NCBI GenBank assembly: GCA_002469915.1
Contig: DKOG01000009.1
Coordinates: forward strand, 1 to 5,612
Direction: 5' to 3'
Source of the DNA: Bacteroidetes bacterium UBA7368
GTDB taxonomy: Bacteria; Bacteroidota; Rhodothermia; Rhodothermales; UBA10348
Length of the DNA stretch: 5,612 bases
Position numbers and translations under genes: made by a program. This document shows positions 1 through 4,861 of the stretch, piece after piece. The first letter of the stretch is position 1. Every line of letters starts with the position of its first letter. A model generated the notes under the pieces. The model was not told the origin of the DNA. It made no database searches and saw only the letters and a program-made list of their open reading frames with translations.

Positions 1-1
1 C

Positions 2-1231
2 ACCGGCAATCCTTGGCCCGAGATCCGCACCGAGCGCATTGAGACGCTTCTCCCCGCCGCCATGGGCGATCACGAGATGGATGCATGGATGGTTATCTGC
101 CGGGAAAACAACAATGACCCGTTGGCTAGCCATGTTGGATGTGAAAATGCAGGTGGATCAGCAGCGTTCATGTTCTTTCTCCAAGAAGGAGCCTTGACTT
201 CAATCGCGATTTCCCCATCCGGAGAAGCCACTTCTCTAGCTGAAACGGAAATAATGGATGAAGTGATTGAGATTGCACGAGGTGTTGGTCTTTGGGGAAG
301 CGTGCAGGCCCAATTCGAACGCTTTCAGCCCTCAAAGATTGCCATCAATACGGGCCGTACACCCATTGCCGATGGGTTATCGCATACGCAGTACACGTCC
401 ATGATCAATGGGGTAGATCCCGTTTGGACCAACCGGATGATTTCTGCTGAACCCATGATTCGCTCTTGGCTCTCGGTTAAGATCCCGGCTGAAGTAGAGA
501 TCATGCGTCAAGCTGCTGAGATCACCGCTCGCTGGGAGGTGGAAGCGTACGCCGCCGCCATTCCAGGCGAAACGACTGATCGAGATATTGCTGACTTCCT
601 CGAAGCCAAGATGGCGGAGATGGGTGTAGGTGATGGTTGGGCAGCAGAGCAAAATCCAGCCGTTAACTCAGGTAAAGATCGAGGGCATTCCCACCCTACC
701 GCACGCGTGATTCAACCTGGTGATTTCATTCAGACCGACTTTGGTATCCGCGTTTACGATCGATGGGTAACGGACATTCAGCGCTTTGCCTATGTGCTAG
801 CGCCCGGCGAAACGGAGCCTCCTGCTGATGACCTTGCTAAATGGGAGGCTGCAAGAGCAGGAAACCGCGCTGCATTTGCAGCCATGAAACCGGGAGCCAC
901 CGGAAATGAAGTGGACCGGGCTCAACGCGTGCTACTGGAAGAAAATGGAAGCATACCAGTTATGTGGGGTACAGGACATCCAGTAGGATACTGGGCGCAC
1001 GACAGCGGGCCTGGACTCAGCGGTGGCCGATTAGGACAAGAACTCAGGGTCTCACCTACCCAGATTCTGAAACCGGGCATGACGTTCGCCTTTGACGGAT
1101 TTCACTCCTGGCAGCTGACCGATTCGACCACCAAGACACTTTCTGTTGAAGAAATGGCGGTCATTACCGAAACAGGTGCCGAATGGCTCACGCCGCCGCA
1201 AGAAGACCTGATTCTCATATCTAGCAACTAG
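2..1231 (+). CDS. M24 family metallopeptidase, Xaa-Pro aminopeptidase-like (5' partial)
   Basis: The reading frame is open from the first bases of the window, and the residues before the first ATG (position 62) fit the family: an IRTERIETLLPAAM stretch leads into WMVICRENNNDP. The gene therefore begins upstream and the ATG at 62 is internal. Numbered from that ATG, residues 1 to about 145 are the N-terminal creatinase-like domain and about 150-389 the pita-bread catalytic domain. Visible metal-site residues are D226 (QTDFG), D238 (VTDIQR), H306 (GTGHPVG) and E363 (VEEMAVIT); H209 or H211 and H313 are likely catalytic histidines. The fourth ligand, normally Glu in a PGMxFTxEP motif, is replaced by D345 in PGMTFAFDGF. 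M24 enzymes of this type remove N-terminal residues preceding proline; substrate and location cannot be read here, and a signal peptide could lie upstream of the window. It is probably first in a run with the next two genes. Confidence 0.9.
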   Translation, partial: TGNPWPEIRTERIETLLPAAMGDHEMDAWMVICRENNNDPLASHVGCENAGGSAAFMFFLQEGALTSIAISPSGEATSLAETEIMDEVIEIARGVGLWGSVQAQFERFQPSKIAINTGRTPIADGLSHTQYTSMINGVDPVWTNRMISAEPMIRSWLSVKIPAEVEIMRQAAEITARWEVEAYAAAIPGETTDRDIADFLEAKMAEMGVGDGWAAEQNPAVNSGKDRGHSHPTARVIQPGDFIQTDFGIRVYDRWVTDIQRFAYVLAPGETEPPADDLAKWEAARAGNRAAFAAMKPGATGNEVDRAQRVLLEENGSIPVMWGTGHPVGYWAHDSGPGLSGGRLGQELRVSPTQILKPGMTFAFDGFHSWQLTDSTTKTLSVEEMAVITETGAEWLTPPQEDLILISSN

Positions 1232-1237
1232 CCTTTC

Positions 1238-1684
1238 ATGGAACGCAAAGACTTGTACGATGAAGCTACCTTCGAAGAAATCGTAGCTCGAATACACCAA
1301 TTGACCGCCGCATCAACTCCTGAATGGGGCCAAATGAGCGTTGCCCAGATGTTGGCCCACGCGGCCGAAGTACAGGATGTGATGAATGGTAAGCCCCTAA
1401 AAGGCACGCCTTTCCTCTTTCGTTTAATCGGACCTTTAATTAAACGTCTTGTGGTCGACACGAAGCCCTACAAACGTAATCTCCGAACCCATCCGCAGTA
1501 TAAAATGACGGATTCAGAGGACTTTGAGACGCAAAAAGATCGCCTCAGTGATTCTATTCGGTCTTTTCGGGCTCTGGGAAAATCGGAACTCAAACATCCT
1601 ATTTTCGGCCGCCTATCGGCTGAAGAACGAGGCTGGGCTGCCTTCAAACATCTGAACCATCACTTGTCCCAATTCGGTGTCTGA
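1238..1684 (+). CDS. DUF1569 family protein (DinB-like four-helix fold)
   Basis: A 148-residue protein that begins 6 nt after the stop of the M24 peptidase gene. The pattern W-GQMSVAQMLAHAAEV near residues 30-45 and the C-terminal HLNHHLSQFG (H138, H141, H142) are typical of DUF1569, a branch of the DinB/YfiT superfamily. H41, H138 and H142 are placed as a metal-binding triad would be in that fold; this is inferred, not shown. The middle segment (KPYKRNLRTHP, about residues 76-86) is basic and consistent with the family. Its reaction is unknown: DinB-fold proteins include thiol-dependent transferases and stress-induced proteins, but no substrate can be named. No Shine-Dalgarno is seen before the ATG, and translation is probably coupled to the gene upstream. 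Its last 8 nt overlap the start of the next gene. Full length for the family. Confidence 0.85.
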   Translation: MERKDLYDEATFEEIVARIHQLTAASTPEWGQMSVAQMLAHAAEVQDVMNGKPLKGTPFLFRLIGPLIKRLVVDTKPYKRNLRTHPQYKMTDSEDFETQKDRLSDSIRSFRALGKSELKHPIFGRLSAEERGWAAFKHLNHHLSQFGV

Positions 1685-2159
1685 GCCCACTGAAGAGCGA
1701 TTACTCGCAATTGATATGGGACTGCGAGCCGGTCTGGCCGTCTTCGGTAGGGACGGTAAGCTCATCTGGTACCGTTCGCGAAACTACGGCAACAGAAGCC
1801 GCCTCAAGAAGGCCGCATATTCCGTGCTCAATGAAGCAGCGCCCATCTCGGTAGTGACTGTTGAAGGTGGTGGAGAACATGCCACACCGTGGACGCAGGA
1901 AATCGAGCGTCGAGGCTTGCGCTTGATTCAGATAGGTGCTGAGCGTTGGCGCAAAGAGCTCTTGTTGAATAGACAGCGGCGTCATGGCGTGGAAGCCAAG
2001 TATCACGCTGATACATTAGCTCGGAAAATCATTGAATGGTCGGGCGCGAAGCGCCCCACCTCCCTACGCCATGACGCCGCAGAAGCTATTTGCATCGGTT
2101 TTTGGAGCGTACAATATCTGGGGTGGCTCAAAGAAGTCCCGCCCCAGCTTAAACTCTAA
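1677..2159 (+). CDS. RuvC-like / RNase H-fold nuclease family protein
   Basis: A 160-residue protein starting at GTG, overlapping the DUF1569 gene by 8 nt in another frame. The only nearby alternative, ATG at 1716, would remove the first catalytic-looking residue, so GTG is preferred. The acidic residues fall where RuvC has its catalytic tetrad: D13 in LLAIDMG (strand 1), E63 in VTVEGGG (strand 4), and D133 and E136 in HDAAEAICIG (last helix, matching D-x-x-D of RuvC with Glu in the last place). Spacings (50, 70, 3) are close to E. coli RuvC (59, 72, 3). The segment GAERWRKELL, followed by a basic RQRRHGVEAK stretch, resembles the substrate-binding region of phage-type Holliday-junction resolvases. 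It lacks canonical RuvC sequence beyond these motifs, so it is not called ruvC. It may cleave branched DNA or be a structural relative; the substrate is unknown. No ruvA or ruvB lies next to it. Confidence 0.75.
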   Translation: MSEPTEERLLAIDMGLRAGLAVFGRDGKLIWYRSRNYGNRSRLKKAAYSVLNEAAPISVVTVEGGGEHATPWTQEIERRGLRLIQIGAERWRKELLLNRQRRHGVEAKYHADTLARKIIEWSGAKRPTSLRHDAAEAICIGFWSVQYLGWLKEVPPQLKL

Positions 2160-2167
2160 AGTTCTCT

Positions 2168-2198
2168 CCTTTGGTTTTCTTGTGAAACAGGCCAAAGG
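2168..2198 (+). terminator. Possible weak terminator hairpin after the RuvC-like gene
   Basis: CCTTTGG at 2168-2174 and CCAAAGG at 2192-2198 form a perfect 7-bp inverted repeat with a 17-nt loop, starting 9 nt after the stop codon. The following sequence (CTTTGCTTT) is T-rich but not a clean T-run. It could end the M24/DUF1569/RuvC-like transcript, but it borders the candidate tRNA promoter and may instead be chance or an operator. Confidence 0.35.
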
Positions 2199-2199
2199 C

Positions 2200-2231
2200 T
2201 TTGCTTTAAAACTGCGGATAGGGTAACATTG
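2200..2231 (+). promoter_or_regulatory. Candidate Bacteroidota-type promoter for tRNA-Leu
   Basis: TTTG at 2200-2203 and TAACATTG at 2224-2231 are separated by 20 nt. They match the TTTG / TAnnTTTG pattern described for the primary sigma factor of Bacteroidota, with one mismatch in the -7 element. Transcription would begin around 2236-2240, giving a leader of roughly 25-30 nt before the tRNA. The match is by eye only. Confidence 0.45.
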
Positions 2232-2238
2232 CCGCCCG

Positions 2239-2255
2239 GACTAGTTTAACTAGTC
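2239..2255. repeat. Perfect palindrome in tRNA-Leu leader
   Basis: GACTAGTTTAACTAGTC has two perfect 7-nt arms (2239-2245 and 2249-2255) around TTA. It sits between the candidate promoter and the tRNA 5' end, at or just after the expected transcription start. It could be a leader hairpin removed by RNase P or a protein-binding site; its function is unknown. Confidence 0.7.
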
Positions 2256-2264
2256 GATCTACCT

Positions 2265-2348
2265 GCCTCGGTGGCGGAACTGGTAGACGCATGCGACTCA
2301 AAATCGTATATCCTTACGGGTGTGGGGGTTCGATTCCCCCCCGAGGTA
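2265..2348 (+). tRNA. tRNA-Leu, anticodon CAA (reads UUG)
   Basis: This is an 84-nt class II tRNA that folds completely. The acceptor stem is 2265-2271 with 2341-2347, and A73 is at 2348. The D arm (GCG...CGC, with GG in the loop) spans 2274-2290. The anticodon stem is 2292-2296 with 2304-2308, and the 7-nt loop CTCAAAA gives anticodon CAA. A long variable arm (2309-2323) has a 4-bp ATCC/GGGT stem, and the T arm has a 5-bp GGGGG/CCCCC stem around TTCGATT (2324-2340). The long variable arm and A73 are leucine identity features. The first acceptor pair is G1-U72 rather than G-C. The 3' CCA is not encoded (CAT follows A73), so it must be added by nucleotidyltransferase. It is a single-gene unit with its own terminator. 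Confidence 0.97.
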
Positions 2349-2354
2349 CATGTT

Positions 2355-2395
2355 AAAACCCCAATCTATTGCTACGCAATGGGTTGGGGTTTTTT
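2355..2395 (+). terminator. Intrinsic terminator of tRNA-Leu
   Basis: AAAACCCCAA (2355-2364) pairs perfectly with TTGGGGTTTT (2384-2393), and the T-run continues to 2395. Inside the loop a second small hairpin, ATTGC-TAC-GCAAT (2368-2380), is possible. The leading A-run makes it potentially active in both directions. It begins 7 nt after the tRNA. Confidence 0.9.
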
Positions 2396-2678
2396 CTATT
2401 CTATTAAAATGGCTCCAATTTTAGCGTCCTATTCAGATGCCCAGACCCTCAGCTACGTGTTGCCGGGGAACATTAACCTTTCGAGTTGCATTCTAGCGCC
2501 TCAATTCGGCACTTCGCCTTCTAAGGCAAACAGCAGGACCTCTACACATTAGCGAGGTCGAGTCGCATTTTTTCTCCCCCCATCACTGTTGTACGGGCGG
2601 GCAGTATTCGTCGCTTCGAACACCCATGTTCTAACGGATCAGAAGTATTCTGACCACGCGCGACCTCAATTCATTGTT
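2396..2678 (+). other. 283-nt non-coding leader upstream of the DEAD-box helicase gene
   Basis: No convincing coding sequence is seen on either strand between the tRNA terminator and the helicase ATG. The stretch contains short hairpins (GCCTT/AAGGC at 2516-2527 and the 2537-2573 element listed separately). A long structured 5' leader is common for DEAD-box helicase genes in other bacteria, where it mediates autoregulation or cold response; whether that applies here is inference. No promoter could be placed with confidence. Confidence 0.5.
2537..2573 (+). terminator. Candidate attenuator: hairpins plus T6 run in helicase leader
   Basis: GACCTC (2537-2542) pairs with GAGGTC (2554-2559) across an 11-nt loop. 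An alternative, mutually exclusive stem pairs GCGA (2552-2555) with TCGC (2563-2566), directly before ATTTTTT (T6 at 2568-2573). The arrangement resembles a small terminator/anti-terminator pair about 105 nt before the helicase start. Stems are short, so this is a weak call. Confidence 0.35.
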
Positions 2679-3995
2679 ATGTCTACTCCTAATTCAAACG
2701 ACCCGAACGGGTTTACTCCGTTCGGTTTGCACAAGAACCTTATGCGCGGCGTACGCGCAGCAGGTTATGAAAACCCTCGTCCTATTCAGGCCGAATCCAT
2801 TCCTGCCATTCTCGAAGGAAGAGATGTGTTAGGTCTTGCCCAAACGGGCACCGGAAAGACGGCCGCCTTTGCGCTTCCCGTCATTCATCACATTATGAAC
2901 CAGACGACACGCGAATCTCGTGTCTTAGTCCTGGCTCCAACTCGAGAACTAGCCAATCAGATTGCTGAAGAGTTCCAAACCTTTTCCCAATACACCGACG
3001 TCACAGGAATGACCATTTATGGTGGTGTGTCGATGGGGAATCAAATTTCTTCTTTACGCCGCCGCCCCGATGTGATCGTGGGCTGTCCAGGTCGTGTTCT
3101 AGATCTTATGCAGCAAGGGCACCTCAAGCTAAATAGTCTTGACACGCTCATCCTGGATGAGGCGGATCACATGTTTGACATGGGATTCCTGCCCGATATC
3201 AAAAAGATTCTAAGTCGGCTACCTAAGAATCGTCAGAATCTACTGTTCTCGGCTACCATGCCTAAGGACATTCGACACCTGGCAACGGATCTCCTTTCAG
3301 ACCCTCATGTCGTCGAGCTAGCTGACAAAGCTCCGGTTTCTACGATCGATCATGCCTTATACCGCATTCCGGAAAAGCGCAAGAGAGACTTACTACATGT
3401 CATTCTTGATCGCGACGATTTTGACTCAGCCATCATATTCACCCGCACGAAGCATCGCGCAAAACGCTTAGCTGATCAACTCAGCAAAGCAGGCCATCGT
3501 AGTGCCGCCCTTCAGGGAAATATGTCTCAATCCCAGCGAGACCGCGCCATGCGTGGTTTTAGGGAAAGAACGTTCGACATTCTTGTCGCTACGGATATTG
3601 CCGCTCGTGGACTCGATGTCGAAAAGGTATCTCACGTTATTAACTTCGACGTACCCAACACGCCAGAAGCCTATACCCATCGCATTGGACGTACCGGTCG
3701 CTCAGAAAGAGAAGGCATTGCTTTCACTTTCGTCACCGGAGAAGACATCGGATGGGTTCGGGCGACTGAACGCATGATTGGTTCAAAAATTGAACGTCGT
3801 CGTGAGGAAGGTTTTGAGCCAGACCAAGAAGCTCGGTCTTCCAGCAGGTCGAAGAATGGAAACGGAAGGTCCAACGGGTCCCGGTCCGGATCTTCTCGCT
3901 CAAATGGCTCACGCTCAAACGGATCTCGATCAAAACCCAAAAATAGCTCCTCACGTAAGTCTCGTGGTCAATCGAGTAGTCGCTCGCGACGCTAA
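2679..3995 (+). CDS. rhlE: DEAD-box ATP-dependent RNA helicase, RhlE type
   Basis: A 438-residue protein from the ATG at 2679. The frame is open upstream to a TTG at 2589, but the extra 30 residues do not look like family sequence. All helicase motifs are intact: the Q motif region (PFGLHKNL...PRPIQ), motif I AQTGTGKT (54-61), Ia PTRELA (87-92), CPGRVLDL, II DEAD (160-163), III SAT (191-193), IV AIIFTRTK, V ATDIAARGLD (304-313) and VI HRIGRTGR (334-341). The segments GLAQTGTGKTAAF, DEADHMFDMGFLPDIKKIL and RQNLLFSATMP are typical of the RhlE subgroup, which unwinds short RNA duplexes in ribosome assembly and RNA decay. The two RecA-like domains end near residue 380. Residues 385-438 are a low-complexity basic tail of Ser, Arg, Asn, Gly and Lys with three RSNGS units, probably a disordered RNA-binding extension. 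A 283-nt leader precedes the gene and a strong terminator follows. Confidence 0.96.
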   Translation: MSTPNSNDPNGFTPFGLHKNLMRGVRAAGYENPRPIQAESIPAILEGRDVLGLAQTGTGKTAAFALPVIHHIMNQTTRESRVLVLAPTRELANQIAEEFQTFSQYTDVTGMTIYGGVSMGNQISSLRRRPDVIVGCPGRVLDLMQQGHLKLNSLDTLILDEADHMFDMGFLPDIKKILSRLPKNRQNLLFSATMPKDIRHLATDLLSDPHVVELADKAPVSTIDHALYRIPEKRKRDLLHVILDRDDFDSAIIFTRTKHRAKRLADQLSKAGHRSAALQGNMSQSQRDRAMRGFRERTFDILVATDIAARGLDVEKVSHVINFDVPNTPEAYTHRIGRTGRSEREGIAFTFVTGEDIGWVRATERMIGSKIERRREEGFEPDQEARSSSRSKNGNGRSNGSRSGSSRSNGSRSNGSRSKPKNSSSRKSRGQSSSRSRR

Positions 3996-4089
3996 CTCGG
4001 ATCTGCATCCTAGTTTGAAAAATTGATTTCAGGCTAGATCTGCAAGCACCTTTTTTGAGTTTTAAGTATTTTCTCTTCAAGGGAATAAC

Positions 4090-4126
4090 AAAGCCTCAAC
4101 TTGCCCGTAGGCAGGTTGAGGCTTTT
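4090..4126. terminator. Strong intrinsic terminator, likely bidirectional
   Basis: GCCTCAACTTGCC (4093-4105) pairs with GGCAGGTTGAGGC (4110-4122): a 13-bp stem with one G-U pair and a CGTA loop, flanked by AAA on the left and TTTT on the right. It lies 95 nt after the helicase stop and only 17-35 nt before the candidate start codons of the next gene, so it could also act as an attenuator for that gene. The stretch between the helicase stop and this hairpin holds no gene. Confidence 0.9.
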
Positions 4127-4161
4127 GCTTGTTCAGCGGACAAATGACGGGATCTGGAGAG

Positions 4162-4737
4162 ATGGAAATTGAAAAGACGAATTGGAATTTGAGATCGGTT
4201 ATCCCACATTTCAGGCCTAGTATAGCAGCCTCATTTCTATTCTTGGGACTGATGATGTCCGTATGGACCAGCCGAACAGTCGCGGCACAATCCACGCACA
4301 TACCAGATTTCGAAATGGCTGACCAGTTCGGAGAAGAAGTGTCCCATACCGACCTAGATGGCAAATGGACGGTCATGATGGTTGCCGATCGACAGGGTAG
4401 CACGTTCTCTTCAGAATTAGGTGCTTATCTTGAATCTGGCCTGTCCCCCTTATATCCCGATATGGTTTTCATGGCTGTAGCTAATTTAGAAGGGGCCCCT
4501 CGTCTCATTCGCTCGCTCATCCGAAAAGGTATTCGCAGATCTAATAAAACCCCCGTCCTTCTAGACTGGCGAGGGATATTCCAGGCATCGTATCCCCTTT
4601 CTGAGCAAAGCGTTGACGTTTTTTTATTCAATCCCTCAGGCAACCTTACGCATCACAGTACCCACCATTCCTTCGATTCGTCCGCTACGGACCAGCTGGG
4701 ACACCGTATTTCAGGAATTCTAAGCAATTCCCAGTGA
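4162..4737 (+). CDS. Exported thioredoxin-fold (redoxin-like) protein lacking cysteines
   Basis: A 191-residue protein if it starts at the ATG at 4162; ATG at 4144 or TTG at 4129 in the same frame are alternatives, the last touching the terminator. No Shine-Dalgarno at usable spacing decides. A hydrophobic segment at about residues 21-35 (IAASFLFLGLMMSVW), followed by TVAA-Q (cleavage possible after A42), suggests a signal peptide or membrane anchor. The rest reads like a redoxin/AhpC-TSA or YtfJ-like fold: PDFEMADQFGEEV, then a GKWTVMMVADRQGS strand-loop where the active-site CxxC would sit, TPVLLDWRGIFQASYPL, and DVFLFNPSGNL. There is no cysteine anywhere, so thiol redox chemistry is excluded. 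A histidine cluster (H164, H165, H168, H169) could bind metal; that is speculation. Family assignment is by fold pattern only, and the function is unknown. Confidence 0.65.
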   Translation: MEIEKTNWNLRSVIPHFRPSIAASFLFLGLMMSVWTSRTVAAQSTHIPDFEMADQFGEEVSHTDLDGKWTVMMVADRQGSTFSSELGAYLESGLSPLYPDMVFMAVANLEGAPRLIRSLIRKGIRRSNKTPVLLDWRGIFQASYPLSEQSVDVFLFNPSGNLTHHSTHHSFDSSATDQLGHRISGILSNSQ

Positions 4738-4741
4738 GACG

Positions 4742-4770
4742 TGGACGTTTTTTAGCGCTAAAAACGTCCA
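4742..4770. repeat. Perfect 11-bp hairpin after the redoxin-like gene
   Basis: TGGACGTTTTT (4742-4752) and AAAAACGTCCA (4760-4770) are perfect inverted arms around a 7-nt loop, beginning 4 nt after the stop codon. No T-run follows on either strand, so it is not a classical intrinsic terminator. It may protect the 3' end of the mRNA, stop transcription by another route, or be a protein-binding palindrome. Confidence 0.7.
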
Positions 4771-4796
4771 AAACAGCGGTTTCGCTCATAGAAATC

Positions 4797-4836
4797 ATTA
4801 AAATCGCCCATGAATGAACGATTTATCGGTTTTAAT
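4797..4836. promoter_or_regulatory. Nested inverted repeats, candidate operator of the MerR/B12 regulator
   Basis: ATTAAAATCG (4797-4806) and CGGTTTTAAT (4827-4836) are 10-nt inverted arms differing at one position. The inner part AAATCG (4801-4806) is also perfectly inverted against CGATTT (4819-4824). They lie 26-65 nt before the regulator's likely GTG start in an AT-rich stretch where its promoter is expected. MerR-type and CarH/LitR repressors bind such AT-rich palindromes and often autoregulate; binding here is inferred. Confidence 0.45.
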
Positions 4837-4861
4837 CGACCATTTCGTTTATTTTGCGGGT

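Noticed and set aside
2265..2348. tRNA-Leu as an attachment site for an integrated element
   Set aside because: No integrase, no repeated copy of the tRNA 3' end in the window, and the tRNA is followed at once by its own terminator.
2271..2552. Open frame beginning MAELVDACDSK across the tRNA
   Set aside because: It reads through the tRNA-Leu gene and its terminator; the MAELVDA start is a well-known false protein from bacterial tRNA sequence, and the remainder has no protein-like character.
2589..2678. TTG start extending the helicase by 30 residues
   Set aside because: The extension resembles translated leader DNA and DEAD-box proteins of this type begin shortly before the Q motif, as with the ATG at 2679.
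3671..3940. Reverse-strand frame opposite the helicase C-terminus (repeated FERE/DRDP units)
   Set aside because: It is the antisense image of the helicase's Ser/Arg-rich tail; the repeats follow from the sense strand repeats.
4000..4044. Direct repeat GATCTGCA at 4000-4007 and 4037-4044
   Set aside because: An 8-nt match at this distance is expected by chance and there is no third copy or associated structure.
4077..4403. Reverse-strand frame of 108 codons over the terminator and redoxin-like start
   Set aside because: It runs through the terminator stem and opposite a plausible signal-peptide gene; no recognisable domain or start context.
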